From contig CANKYU010000003.1 in the NCBI GenBank assembly GCA_947488295.1, positions 434,001 through 498,000 of the forward strand: a DNA stretch of 64,000 nt. Reading direction: 5' to 3'. The notes under the pieces are model-generated. The model saw only the letters and a list, made by a program, of their open reading frames with translations, ran no database searches and was not told where the DNA came from. Made by a program: the position numbers and the translations under genes. Source of the DNA: an uncultured Anderseniella sp. GTDB lineage: Bacteria > Pseudomonadota > Alphaproteobacteria > Rhizobiales > Aestuariivirgaceae. Shown here piece by piece: positions 55,081-64,000 of this stretch (positions within the stretch are counted from its first letter, which is position 1; every line of letters starts with the position of its first letter).

Positions 55081-55953
55081 CTATCGCACCCGCGCCGTGC
55101 CAGCCTGTTTCAGGTTGAGCAGATTACCCAGCAGGATGAGTGTCGCACCGGCTACCGTGAATACATCAATGCCTTCAGAATAGATCAGCCAGCCGGCGAT
55201 GGCAGTTGCCGGAACACGGATGAAGTCCATCGGGACAACGACGGTGGCGTCTGCATACAGCATGGCCCGGGTCATGCAATAATGAGAAAAGGTCCCGCAA
55301 AATGCCACGGCCAGCATGAAACCCCACAGGTGGGTCGGCACCGGTTGCCAGACAAGGTAGGCGGGCACGGCGCCGAGTATGGCCTGTATCACCAGCATCC
55401 AGAACAGAATACGCACCACACTGTCGGTGCGTGTCAGGGCCTTGATCATGACCACCGACACCGCAAAACCCAGCGATGATGCCAGAGCCCAGGCCTGGCC
55501 GGGATCAATTCTGCCGGCCTCCGGCCGAATGATGATCAACACCCCCAGAATTCCGAACACAATTGCCGCTATCTTCCAGCCGTTCATGCGTTCGCCCAGA
55601 AATGTCACGGCGAGGATTGCAGTCCAGATCGGCATGGTGAATTCGATGGATATGACCTGCGCCAGCGGTATCAGGCCGAGGGCGACGAACCAGGAATACT
55701 GGGCACCATAGTGGACGACGTTGCGCGCCAGGTGGCGGGCGGGATACGCTGTCTTCATGGTCCTGAGGCCGCCATGCATGTAAACCAGAGGATAGATCAG
55801 CACGATGCCGATCAGGGCGCGCAGCTCCATCACCTGGAACGCGTCAATCTCGCGTGTCACTTCCCTGCCGACCACAGCCATGGTCAGCATCAGGGTGATC
55901 CAGCCGGCCATCCAGAAAGCGGCTCTGAGGTTTGAGGGAGCATATGTCGTCAT
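55081..55953 (-). CDS. EamA-family (DMT) transporter
   Basis: 290 aa with ten helices in two repeats. The first repeat holds VMELRALIGIVLIYPL and ends in SIEFTMPIWTAILAVTFLGERM, the second in VVVPMDFIRVPATAIAGWLIYSE. The FxMPIWTA pattern resembles S-adenosylmethionine/carboxylate-type DMT exporters such as the SAM and riboflavin carriers of alphaproteobacteria, but cargo is not determinable. Divergent from cysS across 268 bp. Confidence 0.86.
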   Translation of the reverse strand: MTTYAPSNLRAAFWMAGWITLMLTMAVVGREVTREIDAFQVMELRALIGIVLIYPLVYMHGGLRTMKTAYPARHLARNVVHYGAQYSWFVALGLIPLAQVISIEFTMPIWTAILAVTFLGERMNGWKIAAIVFGILGVLIIIRPEAGRIDPGQAWALASSLGFAVSVVMIKALTRTDSVVRILFWMLVIQAILGAVPAYLVWQPVPTHLWGFMLAVAFCGTFSHYCMTRAMLYADATVVVPMDFIRVPATAIAGWLIYSEGIDVFTVAGATLILLGNLLNLKQAGTARVR

Positions 55954-56060
55954 GGTCGTTTCAGCGTATAAGCGTTTCTGGTACCGCTGAAAACCGGTTT
56001 CGTGGCGCTGCAGACATTAATAACCAAAATCCGGTCATGGGCTTGACGTGCGGCGTGATC

Positions 56061-56077
56061 GCGCGCATTTTGCGCGC
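56061..56077. repeat. Perfect 7-bp GC-rich inverted repeat in cysS upstream region
   Basis: GCGCGCA-TTT-TGCGCGC lies within the 268-bp divergent region 55954-56221. A TTGACG hexamer at 56043-56048 precedes it at the spacing of a -35 element, so the dyad would overlap the -10 region of a cysS promoter. Confidence 0.35.
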
Positions 56078-56221
56078 CATGGAACCGCTTCGTAAATCCA
56101 CCTGCAACATTTGCCGGATTATTATCAGCTAGTCGCAATCTTGCGCTGGTAACGGTTCTGCTTTTCCAAACATGAGAAAAATTGCAACCCCGGCCAGCGT
56201 GGCCTCAAGGGTACAAGTCTC

Positions 56222-57550
56222 ATGGAACTGACGCTCTACAATACTCTGACCAAAGCCAAACAGGTGTTTCAGCCGATCGACCGGGAAAACGTGCGCATGT
56301 ATGTGTGCGGGCCAACGGTTTATGACTATGCCCATATCGGCAATGCGCGTCCGATCATCGTGTTTGACGTGCTCTACCGGCTGTTGCGCCATGTATATGG
56401 CGAAGCGCACGTGAAGTATGTCCGCAATATCACCGACGTGGACGACAAGATCAATGCACGTGCCAAAGAAGAAGGTGTGCCGATCTCCGACGTAACAGAG
56501 CGCACCACCAGGCAGTTTCATGAAGACATCGCCGCGCTTGGGGTCCTGCCGCCCGATGTTGAACCGACCTGCACCGGTCACATTCCGCAAATGGTCGAGA
56601 TGATCAAGGTGCTCATTGCCAGGGGCAATGCCTATGAGGCCGATGGCCATGTGCTGTTCAACACGCCGTCCATGAAGGATTATGGCGCGCTGTCGCGCCG
56701 CTCACTGGACGAAATGGTGGCCGGCGCGCGTGTCGAGGTCGCCACCTACAAGAAGGATCCGACCGATTTCGTTTTATGGAAACCGTCAGATGATGAGACA
56801 CCAGGCTGGGACAGCCCGTGGGGCAGGGGGCGGCCGGGCTGGCACATCGAGTGCTCAGCCATGGCCAAACAGCACCTTGGCGAGGTGTTTGACATACACG
56901 GCGGCGGCATCGATCTGCAATTTCCCCACCACGAAAACGAGATCGCCCAGTCGCGCTGTGCCCACGGCACCGATGTCATGGCCAATGTGTGGATGCACAA
57001 CGGTTTTCTGCAGGTCGAGGGCAGGAAGATGTCGAAGAGCGAGGGCAACTTCATCACCATCAACGAATTGCTGCAGAAATGGCCCGGGGAAGTGTTGCGC
57101 TTCAACATGTTGCGAACCCAATATCGCCAGCCTATCGACTGGACGGAAAAGTCGGTTCAGGAAAGCTGGGATGTGCTGGCAGGCTGGTATGCCAAGGCAT
57201 CGCCGGCAGATGCAGAACCTGCCATGACCGGTGATGTGGTTGCAGCATTGCTCGATGACATGAACACCCCGCGCGCCATCGCGGCACTGCATCAGATGGA
57301 TGACACCGAACGTGCCTCGAACCTGGCGGCTCTGGGCTTTGGCGGTGACCTCGCCGACCCGCGCACCGGCGAGGTGGATGCACCGGCAATCGAAGCCGCC
57401 ATTGCCTTGCGCCTGGAAGCCTTCCGGAACAAGGATTTCACCGAGGCGGACCGTATTCGCGATGAACTGACGGCACAGGGCATTCAGCTCAAGGATTCCA
57501 AGGACGCCGAAACCGGTGAACGCCTGACCAGTTGGGAACTGAAACGATGA
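56222..57550 (+). CDS. cysS: Cysteinyl-tRNA synthetase
   Basis: 442 aa class I synthetase. The zinc ligand Cys29 is in [14 protein letters not shown] at 38-41 is the HIGH equivalent, and KMSKS is at 269-273. The second zinc region contains WHIECSAM and [11 protein letters not shown], discriminating cysteine from serine without editing. The start is ATG 56222. Its stop overlaps the ATG of the citramalate synthase gene (ATGA), coupling sulfur amino acid charging with branched-chain precursor synthesis in one transcript. Confidence 0.95.
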   Translation: MELTLYNTLTKAKQVFQPIDRENVRMYVCGPTVYDYAHIGNARPIIVFDVLYRLLRHVYGEAHVKYVRNITDVDDKINARAKEEGVPISDVTERTTRQFHEDIAALGVLPPDVEPTCTGHIPQMVEMIKVLIARGNAYEADGHVLFNTPSMKDYGALSRRSLDEMVAGARVEVATYKKDPTDFVLWKPSDDETPGWDSPWGRGRPGWHIECSAMAKQHLGEVFDIHGGGIDLQFPHHENEIAQSRCAHGTDVMANVWMHNGFLQVEGRKMSKSEGNFITINELLQKWPGEVLRFNMLRTQYRQPIDWTEKSVQESWDVLAGWYAKASPADAEPAMTGDVVAALLDDMNTPRAIAALHQMDDTERASNLAALGFGGDLADPRTGEVDAPAIEAAIALRLEAFRNKDFTEADRIRDELTAQGIQLKDSKDAETGERLTSWELKR

Positions 57551-59145
57551 GCAAGCGCGAACGGCTTTATCTGTATGACACGACACTGCGCGACGGGGCG
57601 CAGACGCCCGGCATTGACTTTTCGCTGGAGGACAAGCTCGCCATCATCGCCATGCTGGATGAACTGGGACTGGACTGTATCGAAGGCGGCTATCCCGGTG
57701 CCAACCAGACTGACACGGCCCTGTTTGCAGAACCGCGCGCCATGAAAGCATCATTCGCAGCGTTTGGCATGACGCGTCGCCCGGGAAGGTCGGCCTCCAA
57801 CGATCCCGGCCTGCAGGACCTGCTGCAGGCGAAATCTGATGCTGTGTGTTTTGTCGCCAAGTCGTGGGATTATCATGTGAAGGTCGCACTGAAGACCAGC
57901 AATGATGAAAACCTGGCCTGCATTTCCGACAGTGTTGCCGCTGCCATCGGGGCCGGAAAACAGGCCATGGTCGATTGCGAGCACTTTTTCGATGGTTACA
58001 AGGCCAACCCGACCTATGCGCTGGCCTGCGCGCAGGCCGCGCATGACGCCGGCGCCCGCTGGGTTATTCTGTGTGACACCAACGGTGGCACACTGCCCCA
58101 CGAGGTCGAACAGATCGTGCAGGATGTCTGCGAACGGGTTCCGGGCACGCATTTGGGTATCCATGCGCACAATGATACCGAACAGGCCGTGGCCAACTCA
58201 CTTGCCGCGGTGCGGGCAGGCGCACGCCAGATACAGGGCACACTCAACGGTATCGGTGAGCGCTGCGGCAACGCCAATCTGGTGTCGCTGATCCCGACCT
58301 TGATGCTCAAACCGGCGTATGCGGATATTGTCGAAACCGGCATTACGGCGACGGGCCTGGAGCGGCTGACCCATGTGTCGCGCGCGTTTGACGAACTGCT
58401 CAACCGGGCACCTGACCGGCAGGCGCCCTATGTGGGCGAAAGCGCCTTTGCCACCAAGGCCGGCATTCATGCCTCCGCCCTGCTCAAGGAGCCGGAGACC
58501 TATGAACACATACCACCGCACACCATCGGCAATATTCGCCGCGTTCTGGTGTCGGATCAGGCAGGCAAGTCCAATCTGATTTCCGAAATCGAACGCGCCG
58601 GCATCAGCGTTGACAAGGCAGACCCGCGTCTCGACACGCTGCTGCGTGAGGTGAAGGAGCGCGAGACGGCAGGCTACGCCTATGACGCCGCGCCGGCGTC
58701 GTTTCAGATTCTGGCACGCCGCGCGCTCGGTTCGATGACCAATTTCTTCGAGGTGGACTCGTTCCGGGTATCCGTCGAGCACCGGCACAATGCCAGGGGC
58801 GAGGAGACATCGGTCGCCGAAGCCGTGGTCAAGACCGTCATCGACGGTCAGCGCATCATGTCGGTGGGTGAGGGCAATGGCCCTATCAATGCCCTGGATA
58901 CCGCATTGCGCAAGGACCTTGGCAGATACCAGGCCCTTATCGAGGACCTGGAACTGGTCGACTACAAGGTGCGTATCCTGAATGGCGGCACCGGCGCCAT
59001 AACCCGTGTTCTCATAGAAAGCCGTGACAGGTCCGGCGAACGCTGGTTCACCATCGGCGTATCGCCCAATATTGTAGATGCCTCGTTCGAAGCGCTTATA
59101 GACAGCGTAACCTACAAGCTGCTCAAGGAAGGTGCTGTGGCATGA
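57547..59145 (+). CDS. cimA: (R)-citramalate synthase
   Basis: 532 aa member of the LeuA/CimA family, condensing pyruvate and acetyl-CoA to citramalate for threonine-independent isoleucine synthesis. [16 protein letters not shown] opens the TIM barrel at residue 11; [17 protein letters not shown] holds the metal-binding HxH; the LeuA dimer/regulatory domain follows from about residue 390. Length and the GADRQ-type core place it with the CimA subgroup also labelled TIGR00977, whose 2-isopropylmalate and homocitrate relatives are shorter or differ. Overlaps cysS by four bases. Confidence 0.88.
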   Translation: MSKRERLYLYDTTLRDGAQTPGIDFSLEDKLAIIAMLDELGLDCIEGGYPGANQTDTALFAEPRAMKASFAAFGMTRRPGRSASNDPGLQDLLQAKSDAVCFVAKSWDYHVKVALKTSNDENLACISDSVAAAIGAGKQAMVDCEHFFDGYKANPTYALACAQAAHDAGARWVILCDTNGGTLPHEVEQIVQDVCERVPGTHLGIHAHNDTEQAVANSLAAVRAGARQIQGTLNGIGERCGNANLVSLIPTLMLKPAYADIVETGITATGLERLTHVSRAFDELLNRAPDRQAPYVGESAFATKAGIHASALLKEPETYEHIPPHTIGNIRRVLVSDQAGKSNLISEIERAGISVDKADPRLDTLLREVKERETAGYAYDAAPASFQILARRALGSMTNFFEVDSFRVSVEHRHNARGEETSVAEAVVKTVIDGQRIMSVGEGNGPINALDTALRKDLGRYQALIEDLELVDYKVRILNGGTGAITRVLIESRDRSGERWFTIGVSPNIVDASFEALIDSVTYKLLKEGAVA

Positions 59146-59181
59146 GATGATTGTGATTCTCCGGACTGCCGAGGACAGATC

Positions 59182-60372
59182 TTGACGTCATCATCGTCCA
59201 AACTGCGTTCCATGACCTTTCTGGTTCTGGCGGAGGTGGCAGCCCTCAGCCTGTGGTTTGTGTCTTCCGCGACACTGCCCGGCATGATGGCTGAGGTTGC
59301 GATGAGCTCGGGCCAGCAGGCCGCTTTGTCCAGCGCGGTGCAGTTGGGTTTTGTCCTCGGTGCGTTTGTATCGGCCTTTATGGGTGTTGCCGACCGGTTT
59401 GACCCACGCCGTGTGCTGGCATTGTGTGCCTGTATTGCAGCGGTTGCCAATCTTGGCCTTGCATTTGTTTCACCGGCCAGCCCGGTTGCAGTGCTGCTGC
59501 GCCTGATCACCGGCATCATGCTCGCGGGGGTTTATCCGGTCGGTATGAAAATCGCTGCAGGCTGGGGCCTGAAAGATCGCGGGCTGCTGGTGGCCATTCT
59601 GGTCGGCGCGCTGACATTCGGGTCCTCCCTGCCGCATCTGGCCACGCTGTTGGGAGGTGCTGACTGGCGGATTGCCGTGTATTCCACGTCTATCGCGGCT
59701 TTTGCCGGCGGGCTTGTCGTGCTGGCTACGGGCCTTGGTCCGCACCATGCGCGCTCGCCGGCATTTTCTGCCCGGTCGATAACGCTTGCATGGACCGACA
59801 AGCGCATTCGCCGCGCCTATGGCGGATATCTCGGTCACATGTGGGAGCTTTACGCCATGTGGGCCTGGCTGCCGGTTGCCGCTGCAGCGTCCTTTGCTGT
59901 TTCACTCGACGTTGAAAGTGCCAACAGGCTGGCAAGCCTGACGGCGTTCCTGTCGATTGCACTTGGTGCCCTGGCATGCATCTGGGCGGGGCGCGCCGCA
60001 GACCGCATCGGTAAAGCGAATGTCGCTATCATCGCCATGGCCGGTTCGTTTGTTGCGGGCCTGGCGACGGCGGCTAGTTTCGGCGGCCCCTGGTGGCTGA
60101 CCGTTTTGCTGTTCATCATCTGGGGCATTACGATTATCCCGGATTCCGCCCAGTTTTCAGCACTTGTTGCCGACGCTGCGCCACCGCAGCTTGCCGGCAG
60201 CCTGATGACTTTTCAGACGGCGCTCGGGTTTCTGCTGACTTTCGCGACAGTTCAGTTGACACCCTTGCTGGCCGAACATGTTGGCTGGCAGGCGACACTC
60301 GCAGTCATGGCACTGGGACCGGCAATTGGTATTGTCGCCATGTGGTCGCTGCGCGAGCGAGCCATGCAGTGA
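59182..60372 (+). CDS. MFS transporter
   Basis: 396 aa with about 12 helices. After helix 2 comes the MFS-type loop GVADRFDPRRVL, with the matching loop GRAADRIGKANVA in the second half. It starts with TTG (59182), seven bases after GAGGACAG; an internal ATG at 59212 would cut the lead. First of three transporter genes in a row on the plus strand, the next starting 67 bp downstream. Cargo unknown. Confidence 0.84.
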   Translation: MTSSSSKLRSMTFLVLAEVAALSLWFVSSATLPGMMAEVAMSSGQQAALSSAVQLGFVLGAFVSAFMGVADRFDPRRVLALCACIAAVANLGLAFVSPASPVAVLLRLITGIMLAGVYPVGMKIAAGWGLKDRGLLVAILVGALTFGSSLPHLATLLGGADWRIAVYSTSIAAFAGGLVVLATGLGPHHARSPAFSARSITLAWTDKRIRRAYGGYLGHMWELYAMWAWLPVAAAASFAVSLDVESANRLASLTAFLSIALGALACIWAGRAADRIGKANVAIIAMAGSFVAGLATAASFGGPWWLTVLLFIIWGITIIPDSAQFSALVADAAPPQLAGSLMTFQTALGFLLTFATVQLTPLLAEHVGWQATLAVMALGPAIGIVAMWSLRERAMQ

Positions 60373-60439
60373 AGATTGTATCGCTATGCGCGGGCACGCA
60401 TTGCGCGCCATCTGTTCGCCGGGCAATAGTCGCTGCATC

Positions 60440-61345
60440 ATGACATCCGCGACCGCCACACCTGACGATACCGCTGCAAACCGAAACGGTATCATCTGCG
60501 CGCTGATCGCCTATCTGTTGTGGGGAACCTATGCGGCGTTCTTCGCGCTCCTGGCCCATGTGAATGCGCTTGAGGTGGTGGCGCACCGGGCATTCTGGTC
60601 AATCCCCATTGCGGCTGCCGTTATGCTGGTCATGGGACGTACGCAGGATGTGCTGCGCGTGGTGAAAACACCGAAGCTGTTGGGGCTTATGTGCCTGACG
60701 ACGTTGCTGGTGACCATTTCCTGGGGGGTGTTTGTGTGGGCGGTTGCGGTCGGGCGAGCGCTGGAAACGTCTCTCGCCTTCTACATCAATCCTCTGCTCA
60801 ATGTGGCCGTGGGGTATCTCGTGCTGCGCGAAAAGATGACAGCCCTGCAGATGGTTGCCATCGCGCTGGCGATTGTAGGCGTTGCCTATCAGACTTGGGC
60901 GCTTGGTGTGTTCCCGTGGTTGTCCCTGCTGCTGGGAGCGGCTTTCTCCGCCTATGGGTTCCTGCGCAAGACTATCGATGTCGGACCGGTGCAGGGTTTT
61001 TTCGTGGAGAGTTCTATCCTGTCGGTGCTCGGACTTGCAGTGGTGACCTGGCTTGGCATCAGGGAACCGCTGTCATTTGGCAGCGACTGGAACACCACCG
61101 TATTGCTGCTGGCCTGCGGACCCATGACGGCCTTGCCGCTGATGTTTTTTGCAACCGCTGCCCGCCGCATCCGGTTTTCAACACTTGGCCTGCTGCAATA
61201 CATCGCGCCGTCCATGTTGTTCCTCACAGCTGTCTTTGTTCTCCATGAACCCCTGCAGCAGGCGCAGCTCGTGACATTCGGTTTCATCTGGACGGCCCTG
61301 GCTCTGTATTCATTTTCAAGCCTTCGCCAGCCGGTGGCGTCATGA
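60440..61345 (+). CDS. rarD: EamA-family transporter, RarD-like
   Basis: 301 aa with ten helices. The RarD subgroup shows in NGIICALIAYLLWGTYAAFFALL, VVAHRAFWSIPIA, ISWGVFVWAVAVGRALETSLAFYINPLLNV and LGLLQYIAPSMLFLTAVFVLHEP, all typical of RarD. E. coli RarD is a predicted chloramphenicol-sensitivity protein; substrates are unproven. ATG 60440 is the first start after the upstream MFS gene. Its stop overlaps the ATG of the next EamA gene (ATGA). Confidence 0.9.
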   Translation: MTSATATPDDTAANRNGIICALIAYLLWGTYAAFFALLAHVNALEVVAHRAFWSIPIAAAVMLVMGRTQDVLRVVKTPKLLGLMCLTTLLVTISWGVFVWAVAVGRALETSLAFYINPLLNVAVGYLVLREKMTALQMVAIALAIVGVAYQTWALGVFPWLSLLLGAAFSAYGFLRKTIDVGPVQGFFVESSILSVLGLAVVTWLGIREPLSFGSDWNTTVLLLACGPMTALPLMFFATAARRIRFSTLGLLQYIAPSMLFLTAVFVLHEPLQQAQLVTFGFIWTALALYSFSSLRQPVAS

Positions 61346-62244
61346 ACGAGGTGCGTCGCTGGGCAATCAGTCTTGCTCCATTCGTGTTCCTGTTGCTGTG
61401 GTCGGGTGGTTACACCTTTGCCAAGCTGGGCCTGCAGTACGCAGAACCCATGACGTTTCTTGCCTTGCGCTATGCCTGTGTGCTGGCCCTCATGATCCCG
61501 CTGTTCATCATTATCAGGCCACGGGTTCCGCAACGCTCGATCAACTGGTTTCACCTGGCCATGACCGGTCTGCTCATGCAGGCGGTCTATTTCGGCATGA
61601 CATATCTTGCCTTTGCCGACGGCCTGTCAGCCGGCGGCGTGGCCCTGATCGTATCGCTGCAGCCGATTCTGGTGGCGATCGCCGCGCCCTATATTGTGAG
61701 CGAAATGGTGTCACGCTATCGCTGGGTCGGGCTGGTGCTTGGCCTTGCAGGTGCTGCCATGGTGATTGGATCGCGGCAGGAAATTTCAACATCGTCCTAT
61801 ATCGGAGTTGTGTTCGCGGTCATCGGGCTGGTCGCCATGTCGGCAGGTTCAATATACGAAAAGCGCTTTGGCCTGAACCAGCATCCGATCACCGCCAGTC
61901 TGGTGCAGTTTGCCGTCGGATTCGTGGTCATCGCGCCGATTGCCTATGCTCGCGAGACCATGCAGATCAACTTTACCCCCGAGCTTTTGTGGTCTCTGGC
62001 CTACCTTGTCATCGGCAATTCGATCATTGCCATATCGCTGTTGCTTTACATGATACGCGAAGGCGAAGTCAGCCGCGTTTCGGCCCTGCTGTTTCTGGTG
62101 CCGCCGGTCGCGTCGCTGTTGGCGTGGTTCGTTCTCGGTGAAGCCATGCCGCCGCTGGCCTGGGCTGGCATGGTACTGGCCGGCGCCGGTGTGATGGTCG
62201 CCAGCAAGGCCACGTCCGGCCAGACCGGTCGCGGGTCCGAATGA
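61342..62244 (+). CDS. EamA-family (DMT) transporter
   Basis: 300 aa with ten helices; LLLWSGGYTFAKLGLQYAEPMTFLALRYACVL opens it, followed by the end of repeat one (GGVALIVSLQPILVAIAAPYIVSEMV) and of repeat two (VSALLFLVPPVASLLAWFVLGEAM). Translationally coupled to the rarD-like gene by a four-base overlap. It converges on the LOG-family gene with a 12-bp gap. Confidence 0.87.
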   Translation: MNEVRRWAISLAPFVFLLLWSGGYTFAKLGLQYAEPMTFLALRYACVLALMIPLFIIIRPRVPQRSINWFHLAMTGLLMQAVYFGMTYLAFADGLSAGGVALIVSLQPILVAIAAPYIVSEMVSRYRWVGLVLGLAGAAMVIGSRQEISTSSYIGVVFAVIGLVAMSAGSIYEKRFGLNQHPITASLVQFAVGFVVIAPIAYARETMQINFTPELLWSLAYLVIGNSIIAISLLLYMIREGEVSRVSALLFLVPPVASLLAWFVLGEAMPPLAWAGMVLAGAGVMVASKATSGQTGRGSE

Positions 62245-62256
62245 ACCCGTGTTGCT

Positions 62257-62877
62257 CTAGAACAGTTCTGTAATCTCGCTGTCGGCGGGTGCTGTACCAG
62301 ATGTTGCCAACCGGTCCAGGAACGCCGGTACGATGTCCTGTGCCCGATCAACCACCTCGAAGTGCACTTCCAGGCCTTCGCGTATGAACAGTTCTTCCTT
62401 CATGTGGGAAACCAGTGTCAGAAGCGGTTGCCAGTAATTGTCGATATTGGCCACGATGATCGGCTTTTTGTGTCGCCCGAGCTGAGCCCAGGTTGCGATC
62501 TCAACCAGCTCTTCCAGCGTGCCGATTCCGCCGGGCAGGGCGACAAATCCGGACGCCCGTTCGAACATCATCATTTTGCGCTCATGCATGTCGTCAACGA
62601 TGAACAGCTCATGACCGCCGTCTGCAAGCATGCGTTCACGCTTCATCAGGAACTTTGGAATGATACCGGTAACATGGGCATTGCCCGCAATGACTGTGCG
62701 CGCCACTTCGCCCATGAGGCCAATGCCGCCACCGCCATAGACCAGGCCGACATTGTTCTCGGCCATGGATGACCCAAGGTCGCGTGCAGCCTGCATGTAG
62801 GACGGGCTGCGGCCTTCGCCGGAGCCGCAATAAACGCACAAAGACAGATTAGTTTCGGAAATAGGATTCGATGCCAT
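62257..62877 (-). CDS. LOG-family protein (TIGR00730), cytokinin-type nucleoside-monophosphate phosphoribohydrolase
   Basis: 206 aa Rossmann-fold enzyme, often mislabelled lysine decarboxylase. Motifs are VYCGSGEGRSP, the nucleotide-binding VYGGGGIGLMGEVA (47-60) and PGGIGTLEE (115-123), which hydrolyse the N-glycosidic bond of nucleoside 5'-monophosphates. In bacteria the role ranges from nucleotide turnover to cytokinin-like production in plant associates. It stands on its own, convergent with the transporter row. Confidence 0.9.
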   Translation of the reverse strand: MASNPISETNLSLCVYCGSGEGRSPSYMQAARDLGSSMAENNVGLVYGGGGIGLMGEVARTVIAGNAHVTGIIPKFLMKRERMLADGGHELFIVDDMHERKMMMFERASGFVALPGGIGTLEELVEIATWAQLGRHKKPIIVANIDNYWQPLLTLVSHMKEELFIREGLEVHFEVVDRAQDIVPAFLDRLATSGTAPADSEITELF

Positions 62878-63179
62878 GCGTGCATTGTGTCACAGGCTGA
62901 GGGGCTAGCGTCAAGCACCACGTGTGGTATTTTGTAAGCATGGCCTTTTGTATTCGTCGAACGGGGTGATATCATCAAGGCCTGTCATTATCCTGATGGG
63001 ACGCAATCAGGCAAAGATTGCGCCGGACTTGTACGCAGACTATGTTCTCATTGCCGACACAAGAGCGACCCGGGTTCAGATCAACCCGTAAATTTGCTCT
63101 AACACTTTGGAAGCGATCAGGTTTATGAGTCTTGGATGTTGCAACCGGGAATCACCTTGATCCAGCGACAGGAACGAAA
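62878..63179. other. 302-bp divergent gap, no gene seen
   Basis: It contains a 6-bp hairpin CGGGTT/AACCCG at 63070-63087 and no convincing promoter hexamers. Promoters of the LOG-family gene and the exported protein are expected here. Confidence 0.3.
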
Positions 63180-64000
63180 ATGAAGCCTCTTGTATTATTC
63201 AGTTCACTTGCAGTGCTTTGTGCGGGCGGCTTGATGGCCCTCAGTTATCAGGGCTGGCAGGATGATCCATCGGCGCTGACGTCACTGTCTTCAGGTTCAC
63301 AGACCGTCAACATCAAGCCCGCCGAGACGGCGTCGGCGCCGTCTGCTGAGCAGAAAGTTGCTGAAACCGAAGCGGCCGGCACGGAAAAGGTTGAACAGAA
63401 AACCGAAGACAAGGCTGAGGAAAAAGTTGCTGCCGTTGCGCCCAAGGAAGTCGAGGCTGCACCATCTGTTGAACCCGCGCCCGCGCCCGAAGTAAAACTG
63501 GGCGATGACACCGCAAAGCCTGAAGCTGCAGAAGCTGAGCCCGAGGGCGCATCGTTTGATATTGTCCGGGTTGAAGAAGACGGATCGGCAGTGCTTGCCG
63601 GTCGGGCAGCGCCAGGTTCGACGGTCCGGCTTTTGATAAATGAAAAAGTCGCCGGCGAAACCCAGGCCAATGACCGCGGCGAGTGGGTCGTGATACCGGC
63701 AGAGCCAATGCCCGCCGGCGCGCACCAGATGCAGATAGAAACTGAAAATGCTGCCGGCGACGTCAAACTGGCGGAGCAGAGTGTTGCGCTGACGGTTCCG
63801 GATCAGCCGGGTACCCAGCCGCTCATCGTGTTGAGCGAAACCGCGAAACCGTCCAAAGTTCTTCAGAAGCCGGAAGCTGCGGAAGTCAAGCAGGCAGAGG
63901 CTGGGCAGGAGAGCACTGCAGGCGAGAGTGGCGAAGCAACCGCAGCTGCGGATCAGCAGCCTGCTGCTGAGTCGAAAACCGCAGCGCTGCATCCGCCTGC
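63180..64000 (+). CDS. Exported Ig-like domain protein (3' end missing)
   Basis: Open from ATG 63180 (AGGAA six bases upstream) to the window end, 273 codons. An N-terminal signal/anchor (residues ~3-22) is followed by an acidic, alanine/proline/lysine-rich region. A bacterial Ig-like domain follows at about residues 120-200 (FDIVRVEEDGSAVLAGRAAPGS, the GxAAPGSxV strand, DRGEWVV). A second low-complexity stretch then runs off the edge. In Alphaproteobacteria this architecture usually ends in a LysM peptidoglycan-binding domain, which would lie outside the window. Confidence 0.78.
   Translation, partial: MKPLVLFSSLAVLCAGGLMALSYQGWQDDPSALTSLSSGSQTVNIKPAETASAPSAEQKVAETEAAGTEKVEQKTEDKAEEKVAAVAPKEVEAAPSVEPAPAPEVKLGDDTAKPEAAEAEPEGASFDIVRVEEDGSAVLAGRAAPGSTVRLLINEKVAGETQANDRGEWVVIPAEPMPAGAHQMQIETENAAGDVKLAEQSVALTVPDQPGTQPLIVLSETAKPSKVLQKPEAAEVKQAEAGQESTAGESGEATAAADQQPAAESKTAALHPP

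Noticed and set aside
1..64000. tRNA, rRNA, tmRNA, RNase P RNA and SRP RNA genes
   Set aside because: Intergenic regions were read for T-loop (GGTTCRA) and RNA-specific signatures; none found outside coding sequence.

Overview
The window reads as a chromosomal segment of a GC-rich alphaproteobacterium, most likely in or near the Hyphomicrobiales (Rhizobiales). This rests on the gene families present: a class II DAHP synthase, a DUF2093 protein near xseA, a DUF3035/BamF-like lipoprotein, an HlyU-family protein, an alphaproteobacterial-type glutathione reductase, protocatechuate dioxygenase next to a DUF849 enzyme, and frequent GTG/TTG starts. No rRNA, tRNA, CRISPR array, prophage or complete insertion sequence was seen. 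About 62 protein genes are supported; the first (TctA permease) and last (exported Ig-like protein) are cut by the window edges.

Layout. 1-6 kb: tail of a tripartite tricarboxylate transporter, a ketopantoate-reductase-like enzyme, a neutral zinc metallopeptidase, a PLP-dependent dehydratase, and small glycine-zipper and secreted proteins. 6-10 kb: a minus-strand run pcaH-pcaG-DUF849 (BKACE)-class III aminotransferase-queF. 10-15 kb: a DoxX-like protein, an MFS transporter, an amidotransferase, a divergent HxlR/EamA pair and gph. 15-19 kb: gabD-rpiA-gor on the plus strand, then two small genes. 19-25.6 kb: an SSS symporter converging on an amidinohydrolase-DUF1989 operon, followed by three tandem paralogous membrane-protein genes. 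Paralogs 2 and 3 each carry upstream a degenerate copy of the 5' end of the DUF1989 gene. 25.6-36 kb: housekeeping (ileS-lspA, BamF-like lipoprotein, an M16 protease pair, pgi, mutL), ending in an AT-rich orphan gene. 37-46 kb: benE-rsmD-rluB, tadA, a minus-strand chain purD-hydrolase-phosphotransferase-patatin with ATGA overlaps, and xseA. 46-49 kb: a second HxlR/EamA pair lying between xseA and its DUF2093 neighbour, then a YbdK-type ligase. 49-56 kb: DAHP synthase, a DUF3047 protein, an exported YyaL-like thioredoxin protein with a DsbD-alpha-like C-terminus, a fatty acid desaturase and a DMT transporter. 56-64 kb: cysS-cimA, a row of three transporters (MFS, RarD-like, EamA), a LOG-family enzyme and the truncated exported protein.

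How genes work together. pcaGH opens the protocatechuate ring; the adjacent BKACE and aminotransferase could handle a beta-keto/beta-amino acid branch, but the substrate is unknown. gabD, rpiA and gor are coupled by overlap or close spacing. lspA processes lipoproteins such as the BamF-like one two genes downstream. cimA and the DAHP synthase feed isoleucine and aromatic amino acid synthesis. The two HxlR/EamA pairs each have tandem dyads in the divergent promoter and look like self-contained efflux modules. The most unusual feature is the 22.7-25.6 kb triplication, whose flanking and promoter DNA is better conserved between copies than the middle of the coding regions.
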